Source of the DNA: Siderastrea siderea
Lineage: Eukaryota > Cnidaria > Anthozoa > Scleractinia > Rhizangiidae
Length of the DNA: 64,000 nt
NCBI GenBank assembly: GCA_964030785.1
Contig: OZ034967.1
Span: 47,846,033-47,910,032 of the forward strand
Direction: 5' to 3'
The stretch's first letter is position 1; each line of letters opens with the position of its first letter. Below the pieces are notes generated by a model, which saw only the letters and a program-made list of their open reading frames with translations, made no database searches and was not told the DNA's origin. Shown here piece after piece: positions 1 through 11,253 of the stretch. A program made the position numbers and the translations under genes.

Positions 1-332
1 TGGTAACAAGTAGTTGTAGAAAATTCAGTCCTTTAGCTTTAATTTGATACCTGTTTCACTAGGTATTAAGGGGGGTGCTACGAAAATCCATTTTTTGGGA
101 CTTGGCTCATGGACTAAAACTGAGGTATTCCTAAACAGATAAGGGGTTGTACTTTTGAATCACTGCATGTGTAAGTTTCTAAATCTAATTTTTAAACAAA
201 TTTCCTTCTTTACCAAATAGCTCTAGTCTTGGAGACTATAAATTTAGATCAAAAACATGGCTGAAACAAGGTTTAGAAAACAGAAGTCAACAAGCTCGAC
301 AAATGAAAAAGTTAAATTCATTTTGGCAAAAT

Positions 333-1071
333 TCAACTTTCCTTTTTACGGATTAGTTTTTTCTTCTTCGTTAATTTCTTAAGCCTCTCTGCCTCCAGCT
401 TTGCCTTCAATTCAGCTCTTCTTCTCATTTCCTCCTCCTCCTGTTTTTTCTCTTCTTCTGGGCTTTTAAGATAAAACATTTTAAGAAAGAAAACACTGAA
501 ATGACTGAAGCTTTCTTTCCAAATGATAGGACATTGTCTTGAAAGACAAAGCAAAATATCGAATTTAAGGAGACTAAAGTTACCTTTTCTCCACTTCTTC
601 AACAGAAACCACACCTTTTGGTTTTCGCAACTTGGCAGGATGCCGAAAACGTGGATTTCTTCGGAGTACAGATAAATGAAACATTAGCTACTACCAAAAC
701 GTTTAGTTTTCGAGAGGAGACAAATGAGAAAAAAAGGACTTTTTATTATCACCTTTGCTTCAGCATCCTTTCTGCGCATAAACAGAATTTTCTTAACCAA
801 TCATGCAAAACAGAGTGTGCGGCAACGGCAAAGTTTCCGCGCATTTCTTCTGGTGTTGTTCCTCTTAAAATGGTGAGAATTTCATGGCCCTGGCTGTAAT
901 ATCGAATCGAATCCCAACAGGAATTCTTCATCATGCAAAGATTCTTTGAAGTCGCTTCAGTACTTTGGCTAAGGCTTACATTGGCATAAGAGAAAACAAA
1001 TAAAAAGGAAAAACAAAGAAGAAACTAACAAGTTCTATAGCATGTGGGCTTCGCTTCCACTGCGAGTCCAT
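333..1071 (-). CDS. Small four-exon gene, unrecognised, charged C-terminal coiled coil
   Basis: I do not recognise this protein. Four minus-strand exons join in one open frame of about 139 residues: 1030-1071 (ATG at 1071 in good context, begins MDSQWKRS), 753-925, 584-658 and 333-462 (stop at 333). The introns are short, with GT donors and AG acceptors, and the phases agree at each junction (0, then 2, then 2). The middle exon reads plausibly as protein (SQGHEILTILRGTTPEEMRG). The last exon is Glu, Lys and Arg rich (EEEEMRRRAELKAKLEAERL) and predicts a charged helix or coiled coil ending in a Lys run. The weak point is the acceptor at 925, which has a poor pyrimidine tract; an alternative AG lies at 893. 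The frame is intact, so a working host gene is more likely than a pseudogene. Confidence 0.55.
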
Positions 1072-2430
1072 TGTAATCTCACCCTGCAAATGCCAATTTA
1101 GAAGTGAACCCGTTCATGACCCAAAGGGCCGCTAGTAACTCAGTTTCGTTATATTTGAAAACAACAATTAGTCAACTAAACAGAAAGGGCAAATCTCACC
1201 TGTGGCAACCAACACAATTTTCCACAAAACTGGTGTAAATCGGAGAGCTTCGTTACCATTGATAACCGTTGAATAACACCAAACCACCTCGTGTACAAGG
1301 TCGTCACTCTTTTCAAATATTAAAAAAACGCTTGCTTGTTAGAAGTCGATGTAAACTCCACAGAGACATGCTTACCGTGTCAAATATCCACGCAATTTCA
1401 AACAAACTATTCATTTCCTTAAACCTTAATAAGCAAATATCTCATATTTTGCGCCACTTTTGCTTAAATCTTCTTCCAAATAAAGTTACGCCTTATTTTT
1501 TGAGAGAAGACGTCTTACGTGCAAAGTTTATTTGCAGATGCTTTACTACACAGATATTGGACCAAAAAATGGTGTCTCAGATTTCGACTTTAGCGCTTTG
1601 TATTTTTTAAATAAATTTTCTAAGATCAGAATGGTAGTTTTTGCGACCTTTTCAAATGAAAAGGCCATATCTCAAAAACGAAAGCGAACACAAAACTTCC
1701 GAGGCACTGTTTTTAAATTCAGCATATCTGAAAGCTCCCTGCCAATTTTCACATAAAGTGGTCGCATACTTAGCGAGAATAAACTCTCCAAAGTTCGCTT
1801 GTGCGCTCAAAATTGAATTCGAGAAAAAGTGATTTATAGATTTCTGGGGATTGGAGATTGTTAACACAATGGCGTTTCCGATTCGCGACTTTCATCCAAT
1901 CACATGCAACCAGCTAATTAGACCTATCATTGATTGTCAGGGGAATATGCGCGTCAAGTACAACAAGCAGACACGTGCTTCAGAATACTCACTGATCGTC
2001 CATCTTCTTTTGCTCCTAAACTGAGTTTTATTTTTTCTGTATCACTGACCTCGATGGAGGGAGCTTGAACTAGTGGACTAAATTGTTGTAGCAGAGACAG
2101 AAAAGGTAAACAAAGGGGGGAGAAAGAATGGTCTCAGAAAACGGAATTAGTATTTTGATGCGCGTATTTAAGTTAATTTGTTTAAGTTCAATCTGCGGAA
2201 ATGCCTTCGAGTCGTTTCTTTATTTTAGGCTACAAACGGCAATAGACATTTTTGGGATGAATAAGACAGTGGCTGTTCTTTGGTATTTTTTTCTTGAAGT
2301 AGCTCCTTCTGTTACCATTTGTTATGGGCAAACTGATCGTCGAAGGAACCTTTGTCCCGATTGAAACTTGATCAATGATTTGCATAACGTTTCATTTTCT
2401 TTTTTCCTGAATGATTTCTGATAGATTTTA
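1072..2430. other. AT-rich stretch, no gene seen
   Basis: Short open frames occur on both strands but lack a recognisable motif or a convincing exon border. The left part may hold the promoter of the minus-strand gene that starts at 1071. No repeat stands out. Confidence 0.4.
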
Positions 2431-2439
2431 CATACATAC

Positions 2440-3108
2440 AGACAGACAGACAGACACTTTATTGAAGTGTCAGGGTATTTAGCTATGGATAGCTAATTGG
2501 GGACACTAGCAAATACAAATATACAATATAAAATGTTAATATTATATAAAATAGATATATAAATAGGTAATTAACAATTTAAATATGTTTTATAGGTCTA
2601 ATTAGTCAAAAAAAAGTTCAAGATTACCTAAATTAGCTGTATTATAATTATGTTGAGCAAGCATAGCAGCTGCATCTTCCGTCCAAAACATCTGTTAGGT
2701 TAATGGCCCGAACTGCTTTTTTAAATTCATGAAGGCTTGTTTTGTTGCGAAGGTCTTTGTCCATTTTTCCCCAGAGATAGGGACCTAAATATCTTATGCT
2801 ATGTTCACCATAGTTTACAGTGTTAAATCTAGTATAGAGAAATCATTACTACGTAAATGATAATTCTTAAATTGCTTGTAAAATATGTCACAAATGTGTT
2901 TAGGTGCCAGTAAATTTTTTGACATAATAAATTTAAAAGTTGAGTAACGAAACAGTTTTAGAAAAAACCAACTCGAAGGATGCTTAGTTGGTGGAGGGGT
3001 TCTGCAATTTCGCAAGTTTGCAAGAAAGTACAAACATTGTGTGCAACATTTGGCATGTTGCAATCGTTGATGAACTGACGAAAGTTGTTTGACTTCACCT
3101 GTCATCAA
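2440..3108 (-). mobile_element. 5'-truncated LINE, reverse-transcriptase C-terminus and 3' tail
   Basis: On the minus strand a frame near 2820-2650 reads YGEHSIRYLGPYLWGKMDKD followed by LRNKTSLHEFKKAVRAI. This matches the conserved tail of non-LTR retrotransposon polyproteins (R-Y-x-G-P-x-L-W followed by a short helix and the stop). The upstream frame (2815-3108, ending KNYHLRSNDFSI) continues the same protein but is shifted by an indel near 2820, so the copy is dead. Downstream, an AT-rich 3' end runs into a (CTGT)n/(CATA)n tail, seen on the plus strand as acatacatacagacagacag at about 2430-2455, which is typical of a LINE 3' terminus. Only the last part of the element remains, consistent with the 5' truncation common in LINEs. 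The clade (CR1/L2-like is most likely) is inferred. Confidence 0.65.
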
Positions 3109-4325
3109 TCTTATACTTTCTTACACTTTCTGCGTTTATATCTCTTGAATTAAATAAGATCTCAACCATTCGATCGCTCTTTTTTTCCTCTAGTACATAT
3201 GAATTTTTGTCAAAATCGAGAAAAATTCGATTTTTTCTCTTCCATGTGTCCTTAAATGCCATTTTCGGATGTTACTTTCAGTGTCTGGTCGCCCTTTTTG
3301 TTTTCTTTCAATCTGAAACCTTTTACCAAACGAAACAGACATTTCCCTATGTTTTGTGCAATATCCTCAAGAAATTTTTGGAGTATTTTGATAGCCTTGG
3401 CTGAGCAGCCATTTTGAACAATGAGAAGGCCCTTGAGACAAGACTGGTACAACACTAATATGTGTACCTATCTTTCTAGAGTGGCAAATTGTGCCTTATA
3501 TCTTAAATCGCAATCAGGATTCTAATTCAGATATCAAAATAGGTTTCTGAATTGCAGGCCTGCCCCAAATAAACTGTTTCTTCTCCAGGCCTCGAAAATA
3601 AAAAAATGTGAAGCTTTGGCACAGTGGATTGAGCCAATAAGAAACCACTTTTTGGCACTGTACTGAAACCTGTGATGGTGATGTCACAAAACTAAAGGTA
3701 TGGATATCACAAACAATAAGAAGCTAGGTGTGTACATATTTTTAGTTAGTCATGAGTGTACAACAGTTAAATAAAAAATGGATTTCTCTGGGAAATGTGA
3801 TCTAGCAGTGAACAATAGAAGAGTGGTAAGCTATGAGTACCGTGTCATAGGAATCTGCTTCAGTGGATGCCTACCTACGCGTAAGTCAAAATCTTAAAGT
3901 GTTGATTAAATTGGTAGGAAATGTGGATTGGAGTAATCCACCATGTTTGGGGTGAACATGAGTGGGAGAATGGCAAATGCTCCCATGGACAGTTGACCGA
4001 GGTGGAGGAGGGCAAGCAGATACCAGCCAAAGACTCTAAAGCAGCCGAGGAGTTCCGAAAGATAGTTTTAAAGGTTTTATTAAAAAGACATTCTTGATAT
4101 TGTAATATTTCTTAATTTAATCTCTCTCCTTTCATAATCTTTCTTTGCTCTATGTTTTGAAATTTGGGATTTTAAGAATTTTGATTTTGTGCACTCCTGG
4201 GAGTTTAAAGGTTAACAAATGGTCTTTCAAGGCCCTTGCTATAATCGACCCATACATGATCGGGGGTTTGAAGACCAAGGGCCCTCTTATCCAAAACCAT
4301 AACCATAAAACTAAATGTATTTAGT
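3109..4325. other. Non-coding stretch, no gene seen
   Basis: AT-rich sequence with only short unsupported frames. No clear repeat, RNA gene or exon was recognised. Confidence 0.4.
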
Positions 4326-4516
4326 ATTAGTATAAATCTACTAGCGTTCCATCACTAATGCTGTTCTCTGATTGGCTACGCTACTCACTATCGATTCTGT
4401 TGTAGACAGTGAGTAGAGTGTTTTCCCCACGCGGTGTGACCTATTTATATCAATTTTCAATAAAAACATGTAGTGTCTGCTGTTAAGTTTTGAACGTCTA
4501 GTAGATTTATACTAAA
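4326..4516. repeat. MITE-like element with about 22-bp terminal inverted repeats
   Basis: TTAGTATAAATCTACTAG near 4327-4343 is the reverse complement of CTAGTAGATTTATACTAA near 4498-4515, with a further shared cgttc inside each arm. The 190-bp interior has no coding potential. Size and arms fit a miniature inverted-repeat element. Confidence 0.55.
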
Positions 4517-4615
4517 ACAATAAGATTATTCGCTCTCGATTTCTATGCGTGATAGTTGATTCGGCCTTCGGCCTGAGAAAGGCGATAGAAATCTCGAGCT
4601 CATAATCTAATTGTT
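4516..4615. repeat. 100-bp imperfect hairpin
   Basis: aacaataagattattcgctc at the left pairs imperfectly with the right end, which reads aacaattagattatgagctc on the opposite strand. Both arms continue through tcgatttctatg and cgagatttctatc. The centre carries a small perfect stem, ggccttcggcc. It directly abuts the preceding element, so the two may be parts of one composite repeat. Confidence 0.5.
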
Positions 4616-4830
4616 AATTATTATTCACTCAAAATATTTTGCCATTTCTGATTGGCCTTATTCCCGCAGCTAATTCTCATAACCAGCTAGCTTTGACCAA
4701 ATTTGGAAGATGCAGGCAATATGCTGCATGATCGCGGACCCGCTGCCATTGTGAATGTCCACGGTCGGCGGAGACAAAGCCGGGGTAGATGCCATGTCAG
4801 CTAGGGGTGACTTTTGCCCCATGGGGGGTG

Positions 4831-5031
4831 TCACATAGGGGCAGAAACAGTTTTAGGTGAGTTAGATCTTAGCAAACATTCCGTGAAGAATTGTACAATA
4901 TCGTGATGCTGTCTCAGTTTGGAGATATCTTCCAGAGTCATGTCCATGCTGTCGACGAGTGTGGAGCTTGTATAGTTTACAAGCAGATTGCGCACTGTTT
5001 GAATGTTCCTTTCTCTAGAGCCCAGGAACAT
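4831..5031 (-). CDS. Possible ankyrin-repeat-like exon fragment
   Basis: A minus-strand frame reads QTVRNLLVNYTSSTLVDSMD then MTLEDISKLRQHHDIVQFF. The second part loosely resembles the second half of an ankyrin repeat (TPLDxAxxxGHxDIVxxL). No flanking ankyrin units and no convincing splice sites were found, so this could be a lone exon, a remnant, or chance. Confidence 0.22.
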   Translation of the reverse strand: MFLGSRERNIQTVRNLLVNYTSSTLVDSMDMTLEDISKLRQHHDIVQFFTECLLRSNSPKTVSAPM

Positions 5032-5496
5032 TGGTATTTGACCCTAATAAAGAAGAGCAAAGTTAAGATTGGCCTGGGGGCGACTCCCATGTGACCCCGT
5101 TCAGGGGTATAAATTGAAGATTTTAGTCTCTCTTAGGGTGGTCTGGACAGAAAACCAATATTTCTACCCATAAAGGTATCGCGTATGATGTCAGACACAG
5201 AGGAGGAAAAAGAAGACAGTTCTGCAAATTAACCATTCACTTATTACACAGTCGCGAACTGCTCTGTTTACATCCTGCAAATAAAATCGAATCGAATGAA
5301 TCAAACTTACTTGAATGATCTTTTGGGGTTAAAGTGGAACCAGCAATTTTTAAATCAAAACGATCATTTTATTTACGTAATCAAAGGGACTGCAAAATAT
5401 TGGTTGCCCCAAAGGAATTCAATAGTGGAGTATAAATATATTGAGGGAAAATATGTGGTCTGAAATAGAAGACTCGCATGTCTTCAGCATTGTTCC

Positions 5497-5586
5497 GGGT
5501 CATCAGAACCAGGGGCAGTACTTTTGTGGGAATTTCTAATTTAGTTTGAAATTCCCACAAAGGTACTGCCTCTGGTTCCGATGAGG
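5497..5586. repeat. 90-bp hairpin with about 30-bp arms
   Basis: gaaccaggggcagtactttt (from 5506) continues gtgggaatttc. It is mirrored by gaaattcccacaaaggtact continuing gcctctggttc, ending near 5578. The arms differ at about two positions, with a loop of roughly 15 bases. There is no coding content. It is probably a small foldback or MITE. Confidence 0.6.
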
Positions 5587-6258
5587 CCCTGACAGGGGTG
5601 GAACCAGTGCCACAAGTCTGAATTTCTAAATGGCCCTCTTCAGTATTTAATGGCTTTTATCAGTGCTTCATCGCACTGTTGGTAATTGAAAGCTGATCGT
5701 TCATCATGTCGCTATTTTATTTTGTGCTGTCGCTACTTTTTGGATCATGTCGTTACCCTGGCAGGACCTCATAACTGAATACCGTGAAAAGATGAAATAT
5801 TCATTATATCATGGGCATGGGCAAGGACAAAATCTGACTCCCTGATGGGTGTCAAACCAATGACCTTATATTTACAATCGGTCACTCGCCAATCACCGAG
5901 TTAGTGTATTTTTATTAGGCCTTTGATGGCATACATACTGCTAGAATTTGCTATGTCAAAAAAGCCTTTTAAAATGAGATCAAACATAAAAGACTAAAAG
6001 TGAACTGCTACAATGCAAATTTGTTTCCTGATAATAGGTGTTTACTATACATGTAGGGATTACTGACCTCACAGTGGCTATCTTTTGGTCCTAACTAATC
6101 ATTATCAAAAATACGTCATGTGGAGGGTTATACATGTACTTATAGGGAGAGTGTTTACACTCTTTTTATAATACGTTCACTGTTACGTCAATGATGGATG
6201 GAAGGCTCTGGGGAGGTAAATATTCCCTTAAGTTTGTAGCTAAACAATATCGTTGATG
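5587..6258. other. Non-coding stretch
   Basis: Nothing recognisable beyond short AT-rich frames. It lies downstream, in the minus-strand sense, of the exon ending at 6259 and may hold its 3' untranslated region. Confidence 0.35.
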
Positions 6259-6553
6259 TCAGTATTGATTCTGCAAACATTTCTTGACGGATTTCCAATC
6301 AACCTTGAAGGTGGCCTGTAATTGACTGTAATTTTTTTTAAGGTTTTCTATTTCATCTTTCAAATCTCCGAGACTCACCCTTATGGAGTCAAAGTTTTCT
6401 TTCGTTTTTATGATTGCTAATACGTAATTCCCAGATTCTGTCATACCAATGTTTCCTTCGTTGAGCATCGTATATGTAAAGTTCACTACATTTAATCTTT
6501 TTCTAATACATGCAGCGTCGCCACTCAGTTTCACTTCAATGCCCTTGTTGCGC
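6259..6553 (-). CDS. Terminal exon of an unrecognised helical protein
   Basis: I cannot name the family. The minus-strand frame from an acceptor (ctgtcacag) at 6554 to the stop at 6259 encodes about 97 residues. It includes EVKLSGDAACIRKRLNVVNF, then TYTMLNEGNIGMTESGNYVL and AIIKTKENFDSIRVSLGDLK, followed by a Glu and Lys rich helix (DEIENLKKNYSQLQATF). The sequence is well mixed in composition, has no low complexity and keeps the frame throughout, unlike the neighbouring chance frames. It looks like the C-terminal exon of a larger alpha-helical protein. Upstream exons on the minus strand (above 6553) were not identified, so the gene may extend right or be a lone remnant. Confidence 0.42.
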
Positions 6554-6687
6554 CTGTGACAGCTTCATTAAATTAGGCGCGAGAAATGAGATCCTCAAGA
6601 TCGATTCTTATGGGACTATTCTACGGATCGTTGCACGAGGGTAGCAAAGAAACCACGGAAAACCAAACGTCAAGAGTTAACGGTGAT

Positions 6688-6975
6688 TTATTGCATTCTC
6701 TTTCCACTAACTTCATTATACAGTAATACACAGAAAATCTGTAAGAGTTTTTTAGGCCCATTTGTCCAAGCACTAATCAGCCGCTTCAAAGAACTTCCAT
6801 TGTTGCTAGCAGCTCTGGCAGGTTCCATTAACTTCTTAATTTGTCCATTGAAGCATTGTAGAATACGGTTATATAGGACAACTTCGGTGATGCCAGATTT
6901 TTTCAAAATGAACTCTACAATTCTTGTTAGGACAGGTCTGTCTTCGACCAGTTGTAATTTGCAGATTGAAGGTTG
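6688..6975 (-). CDS. Unassigned open frame, about 95 residues
   Basis: The minus-strand frame is open from just after a stop at 6978 to a stop at 6688. It reads LVEDRPVLTRIVEFILKKSG, ITEVVLYNRILQCFNGQIKK and LMEPARAASNNGSSLKRLIS. The composition is protein-like, with alternating hydrophobic and charged residues. No family was recognised, and there is no clear acceptor or initiating Met context. It may be an exon or part of an old transposon. Confidence 0.25.
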   Translation of the reverse strand, partial: QPSICKLQLVEDRPVLTRIVEFILKKSGITEVVLYNRILQCFNGQIKKLMEPARAASNNGSSLKRLISAWTNGPKKLLQIFCVLLYNEVSGKRMQ

Positions 6976-7239
6976 TTAAAACTAGTTTGGCAACTTTTTG
7001 TTTGTTTCCATGATTAGACCTAAAAGTAGTATACAGTACTCCAGGAAACAAGCATATTTGTAAATGAAGCTGATAAGGTTTTCCACAGGAAGAGCCTTGT
7101 TCACCGGTATAACCCACTTAAAAATGACACACTTAAAAATCGTGCTGAAGTTGTCATGAGGGACTAACCCAAGTAAGGAAGCAGCAACATTTTTTAATGG
7201 CCTGTAGCTCCCATATTTAGTAGCCTATAGCTACAGTAT

Positions 7240-9235
7240 TGTGCAAAAGTAATGCAAACGAAATTCGACGAATTACGCGAATATTCGACGAAAATAAGCG
7301 AACTTTCGTTTGGAGCGATATTTCGACGATATTTCGAGAGACCTATTGTTTGCGTGACGATGATATTTCGCCGCACGCTGCGATATTTTGAGCGAAATTT
7401 CATGGCACTTGGCAGCTGTGCCAGCGAAATTTCGTGGCACTTAGCGATATTTCGAGCGAGTTGTCGTTTGTAGTAAGCGATTTTTCGCTTGCTCTGAATG
7501 ACTCATTTATCTTGTTTCGTTTTATTTCGTTCACGTGTGAGCAGTCATGCGACGAGACGTAAACATGTTGGAAGCAAATTAATACACTCATTTTGTAAAC
7601 ACAAAGTCAATGACATCTTGAATACAAGTTTCACATTATGGAAATGAAACTTACCTGTTCATGGCCTCCTGTAGAAAGTCGAACTTAAATTCACTACACA
7701 CTGACATGACTTCCGGCGACATTATTTAGTTTTTAAGATATAATTCCCTAAGTTGAATCACGAACGCGGCGGGTTTGTCACGGCCATGTGAGTACTTGCC
7801 GATCCAGTCTTGAGAAATTGTAAATAGCCGATTAGCGGTTCTTGGTACTGCATACACGAGACTTTAAAAGCTGATCGTTTCTTTTTGTTAGCATTTCCGA
7901 AAAGGATAAGTTATAGCATCAAAGGGCAAAGTAGCTCGAAGTAGCAGAGTTATTTGAAACTTATGCGCCACTTGAATTAATAATTAGTGAAAGTGTTTTG
8001 TTTACATTTTACCCGACCTTTGTCAAACGGACGGCGCCTTTCTGTCACGAAATCTGGAGCATTTCTTTCCCAACGCATGCTTGAATGCAATTAGTTAAGC
8101 TTTCTTGTGGCAGTTTTTTAATAAGTTTTTGTTGCTTTGCGTAAATTTCAACATCATTTCTCACCTGGTTTAAAATGCGACACATCAAACCAGACGTGAC
8201 TTCTCAAGGATGTAGCGAGTGTAATTAGAAGCGCGATGGTTATGCAAATTCTGCTGCGTTTCCGAACGTTTGGAAATTCGACGTTAACGTAATATCTCAT
8301 TCCGTTGTGACCTTCGCATGAAATGCTTTCATTTCATTAGCATTACACAAGTATGAGAGAGGTAAGGTCATGGAATTGACATTTCAAGTTTATGCACGAC
8401 ATTCAGTCAAATGAAACGTTTTGTTAACATTTGCATGCATTAGCGCATTTTGTAGTGCGACTTTTACACGTTATCCTTTTTATCCTGACGAAACGTTTCC
8501 TTCCCAAGCGTGCTTTATCACATATGTTTCATGGATATACAGATCTCAAGTTAAGTTTACTTAATTACAAGTCAACGTTTATGATTAGTGATTGTTACCG
8601 TTTATTGGATCCAGCGCCAATTAATATACTTTCCTACTCTTCCTCACTGGAATCGTTACGTTTCTAAACATTTCAGTAATTGGACATGAACTATAAATCT
8701 CAACCACTGCGACCTTTAGAGGTTATCCTACCTTTCTTTTAGTTAACATTACACATGCATTTAAGAGCAATAAGGTCACGGAACATTTGAACTTTATGCG
8801 CTAAAGTCGACTGAAGCGTTTTGTTTACGTTTACATTAAGCGCGACTTTCCACGTAATACTTGTCACGACACAAACATTTCTTTCCTAAGTGAGTTTGAA
8901 TATAAATACGTCGGCGACCTTCCTGTATTTTTTTGTTTTTGTTTTAAGTTTAACGTTTATTTCGTAGAAATTGTTTTCAAGTCTGATTAAGACAGGAATA
9001 GGGCATTCGGGCATGGACCTTCCGGCTGTGTGATTGGAAGTTATGTTTAACACTGCTACGCTTTTACAGCTGTATATCGCTGAAGTTCCTTTTTACTGCT
9101 GCGAATTTTCGCAAGAGCGATTTTTCGTTTGACCTTTCGAAATATCGCACGATATTTCCACGAAATTTCGTTTTAGGGACGAACCTTTGCCTGTAATTTC
9201 GCTCGACATTGCGCGAAAGATTGCCTTTTGCAAGT
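7240..9235. mobile_element. About 2-kb foldback element with GCGAAATTTCG-type subrepeats at both ends
   Basis: The left block (7256-7492) is packed with variants of the self-complementary word CGAAATTTCG/GCGATATTTCG. The right block (about 9098-9225) holds the same words in inverted overall order. The outer borders resemble each other when one is reverse-complemented (gtgcaaaagtaatgc on the left against ttgcaaaaggcaatc on the right). The interior of about 1.6 kb is AT-rich and has no convincing coding frame. I infer a non-autonomous foldback DNA transposon. Target-site duplications were not resolved. Confidence 0.45.
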
Positions 9236-9575
9236 ATACCAGTGTCACGGACTCAATGACAAATTATTAGTCTAAACCATAATTGTATCCATGGTAAAAA
9301 ATACACCACGATAAATCATACATTTTGAGCAGCGCAAACGTAAGGACACTTGTTAGTTATGAAAGTTAGACACATCATTCTTTTTTTAAATACCCTCACC
9401 AACTTTGCAGGTGAACTGTGTGAGAAAGTGTTTAATTTCCTTCTCTAATATTGTTAGATGGGATTGTGAGTGATAGATGACCTTAATATGAAAACTTCCA
9501 TAAGTAGTTTTTCGACTAAATTTTTCATGAAATTATGAATATATGAAATTCATATACTTGAACTGCAGAATGAAG

Positions 9576-9719
9576 AAATAAATGTAAAGAAGATCCTCGC
9601 AGTTATTAACGCAACTTATGCAGTTGCGAAAAGAAGGCCCGGCAAGCCTGATTTTTCAGGCCTTCTCGCAACTGCATAAGTTGCGTTAATAACTGCGAGG
9701 ATCTTCTTTACATTTATTT
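9576..9719. repeat. 144-bp near-perfect hairpin
   Basis: The left arm begins aaataaatgtaaagaagatc and continues cctcgcagttattaacgcaa. The right arm ends with its exact reverse complement (cttctttacatttattt). The arms are about 60 bp and differ only by a three-base insertion near the loop; the loop is about 25 bases. The hairpin directly abuts the catalytic-loop exon of the kinase remnant. Confidence 0.75.
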
Positions 9720-10671
9720 AAATTTTTCATATTAACCATCATGTTGGCTGGATTGAGGTCCTGGTGTATGAAGGTAGGGCCCTTGTCATGAAGGTAGGCC
9801 ATACCCTGTGCAGCTCTATATAACACATACTCATTGTACTTCTCGTCTAGGGCCTACAGTAATTTGCAAGAGTCAAATAGCAATGGTCAGCAACTTCTAA
9901 CAAAATGTTTTACATTTTCTATTTCACATCTTGAACACTGTTAATAAATTGTGGACAACGATATTTCGTACCTTTCTATTTTTGGATTGCACCAAACCAA
10001 GTGCAGCAGCCAGGTTGCAACCTTTGATATATAACTCCTAACGATGAGTATATCATTACCAGTTATGACGTGACCAAACAGCATCACAATATTTGGGTGT
10101 CTGAGGCGCCTGCGAAAAAAAAGCATGGCATGTAAGGAACGCGACATTTACGTTCTCATTATATGGCTGAACTAGTCTGTGCTGAAAAGGAGCTTTCTGA
10201 ATGGTTCCCTGAGTGAACCCAAATTTCCTATATGGACCAGTAAGATGGAGCGCTTAAGAAAATATCTCACTAAACTGTTTTGGAAGAAATGTTGAAGAGA
10301 GGGCAGTTTTAGATGAAGTACGAACTTTGTTCTTGCTTTCTTCCCTATAAATTTCGGGAAACCCCTGTAAAATGACATTTTCAGTTAAAATCGTTTGTTC
10401 CCTTCTTTAGTCTTTGTAGCACGAGCTTTACTAATTATATTAATAATTGGTGTCTGTCAGGTGCCTGTCAAATACAGGTTCATTATAAAACGAAAATGGT
10501 AAGAAAATTTAGGAACTTTAGCGGGCACAGAATTATGTGGGCAGTATTTCCTTAGCTGCAGATGTCAACCTCAGTGAGGCGTGGGGAACCATAGCCTTTA
10601 GCGATCTCCTTTACTGCCGCTTGAAGACCCTTTCCAATGACACTGAGAAGTTCCAGCTCCTTTACTTCAAT
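9720..10671 (-). pseudogene. Protein-kinase-domain remnant
   Basis: Three minus-strand exon-like blocks carry kinase motifs in the right order. Block 10553-10671 has a glycine-loop-like LELLSVIGKG followed by AAVKEI. Block 9972-10109 begins after a good acceptor with RLRHPNIVMLFGHVITGND. Block 9720-9853 holds AAQGMAYLHDKGPTFIHQDL then NPANMMVN, the catalytic loop (H-x-D-L-x-P-x-N; Gln replaces the usual Arg). In the second block the frame breaks inside SYI: an extra TA in a TATATA run shifts the rest, and the shifted frame reads KGCNLAAALGLVQSKNRK, which joins the next exon in phase. The activation segment and C-lobe are not found, and the sequence beyond the catalytic loop is the 144-bp hairpin. 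I call it a pseudogene, with assembly error as an alternative for the 2-base insertion. Confidence 0.65.
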
Positions 10672-11253
10672 CTGCACACTTGCAAGATGTGGCAGAAGGT
10701 ACAAATTAAATTAAAATTCCGCGATAATTTTTAATTCATGCAACTTGTAATGCAATTACAAAAATTACAGATATATATAAATGTAATACTTATAAATTAT
10801 TGGAAGACTGTTCACAACAGTTTTAAAAAAATGTGTTAAAAATTTGCATGATACTATTTGTAACCACGCCAGTCAAACATCATGAACATTCTTTTTCAAC
10901 CACGCAATTTACCGGCACAATTTCGCTGTGTCGCCTACAAATCATCTTGATCAAAGGGACAAAGTTGTTAGGATTGTAACTGAGCAAGTTCTATTTTGAA
11001 AGGCTGGAATAACTTCAACAACTAGCGGCAGTCATGCTTGGTCTGTCATTTCATATACTATCAACAACTAGTTATAACAATTTACCGCCGTATCCCACCA
11101 CATCAGAGTTGTGAACGCGCTTCTAATTGGTCTAAAAACAATTATCTTGACAGCGCTTAAGTCATCGCTTGCACATGCCCTGAACCATGAAACTCTGCCT
11201 TTAAATAATATTGAACTACCAACATACTTTAATGACACCATAAAATAAATTAC

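Noticed and set aside
5260..5310. Second LINE 3' end (aataaaatcgaatcgaatg)
   Set aside because: The tail resembles some LINE ends, but no adjacent reverse-transcriptase frame was found, so the evidence is too thin.
7252..7473. Plus-strand frame rich in Phe and Arg at 7.25-7.47 kb
   Set aside because: It is read through the CGAAATTTCG repeat block of the foldback element; the residue pattern comes from the repeat.
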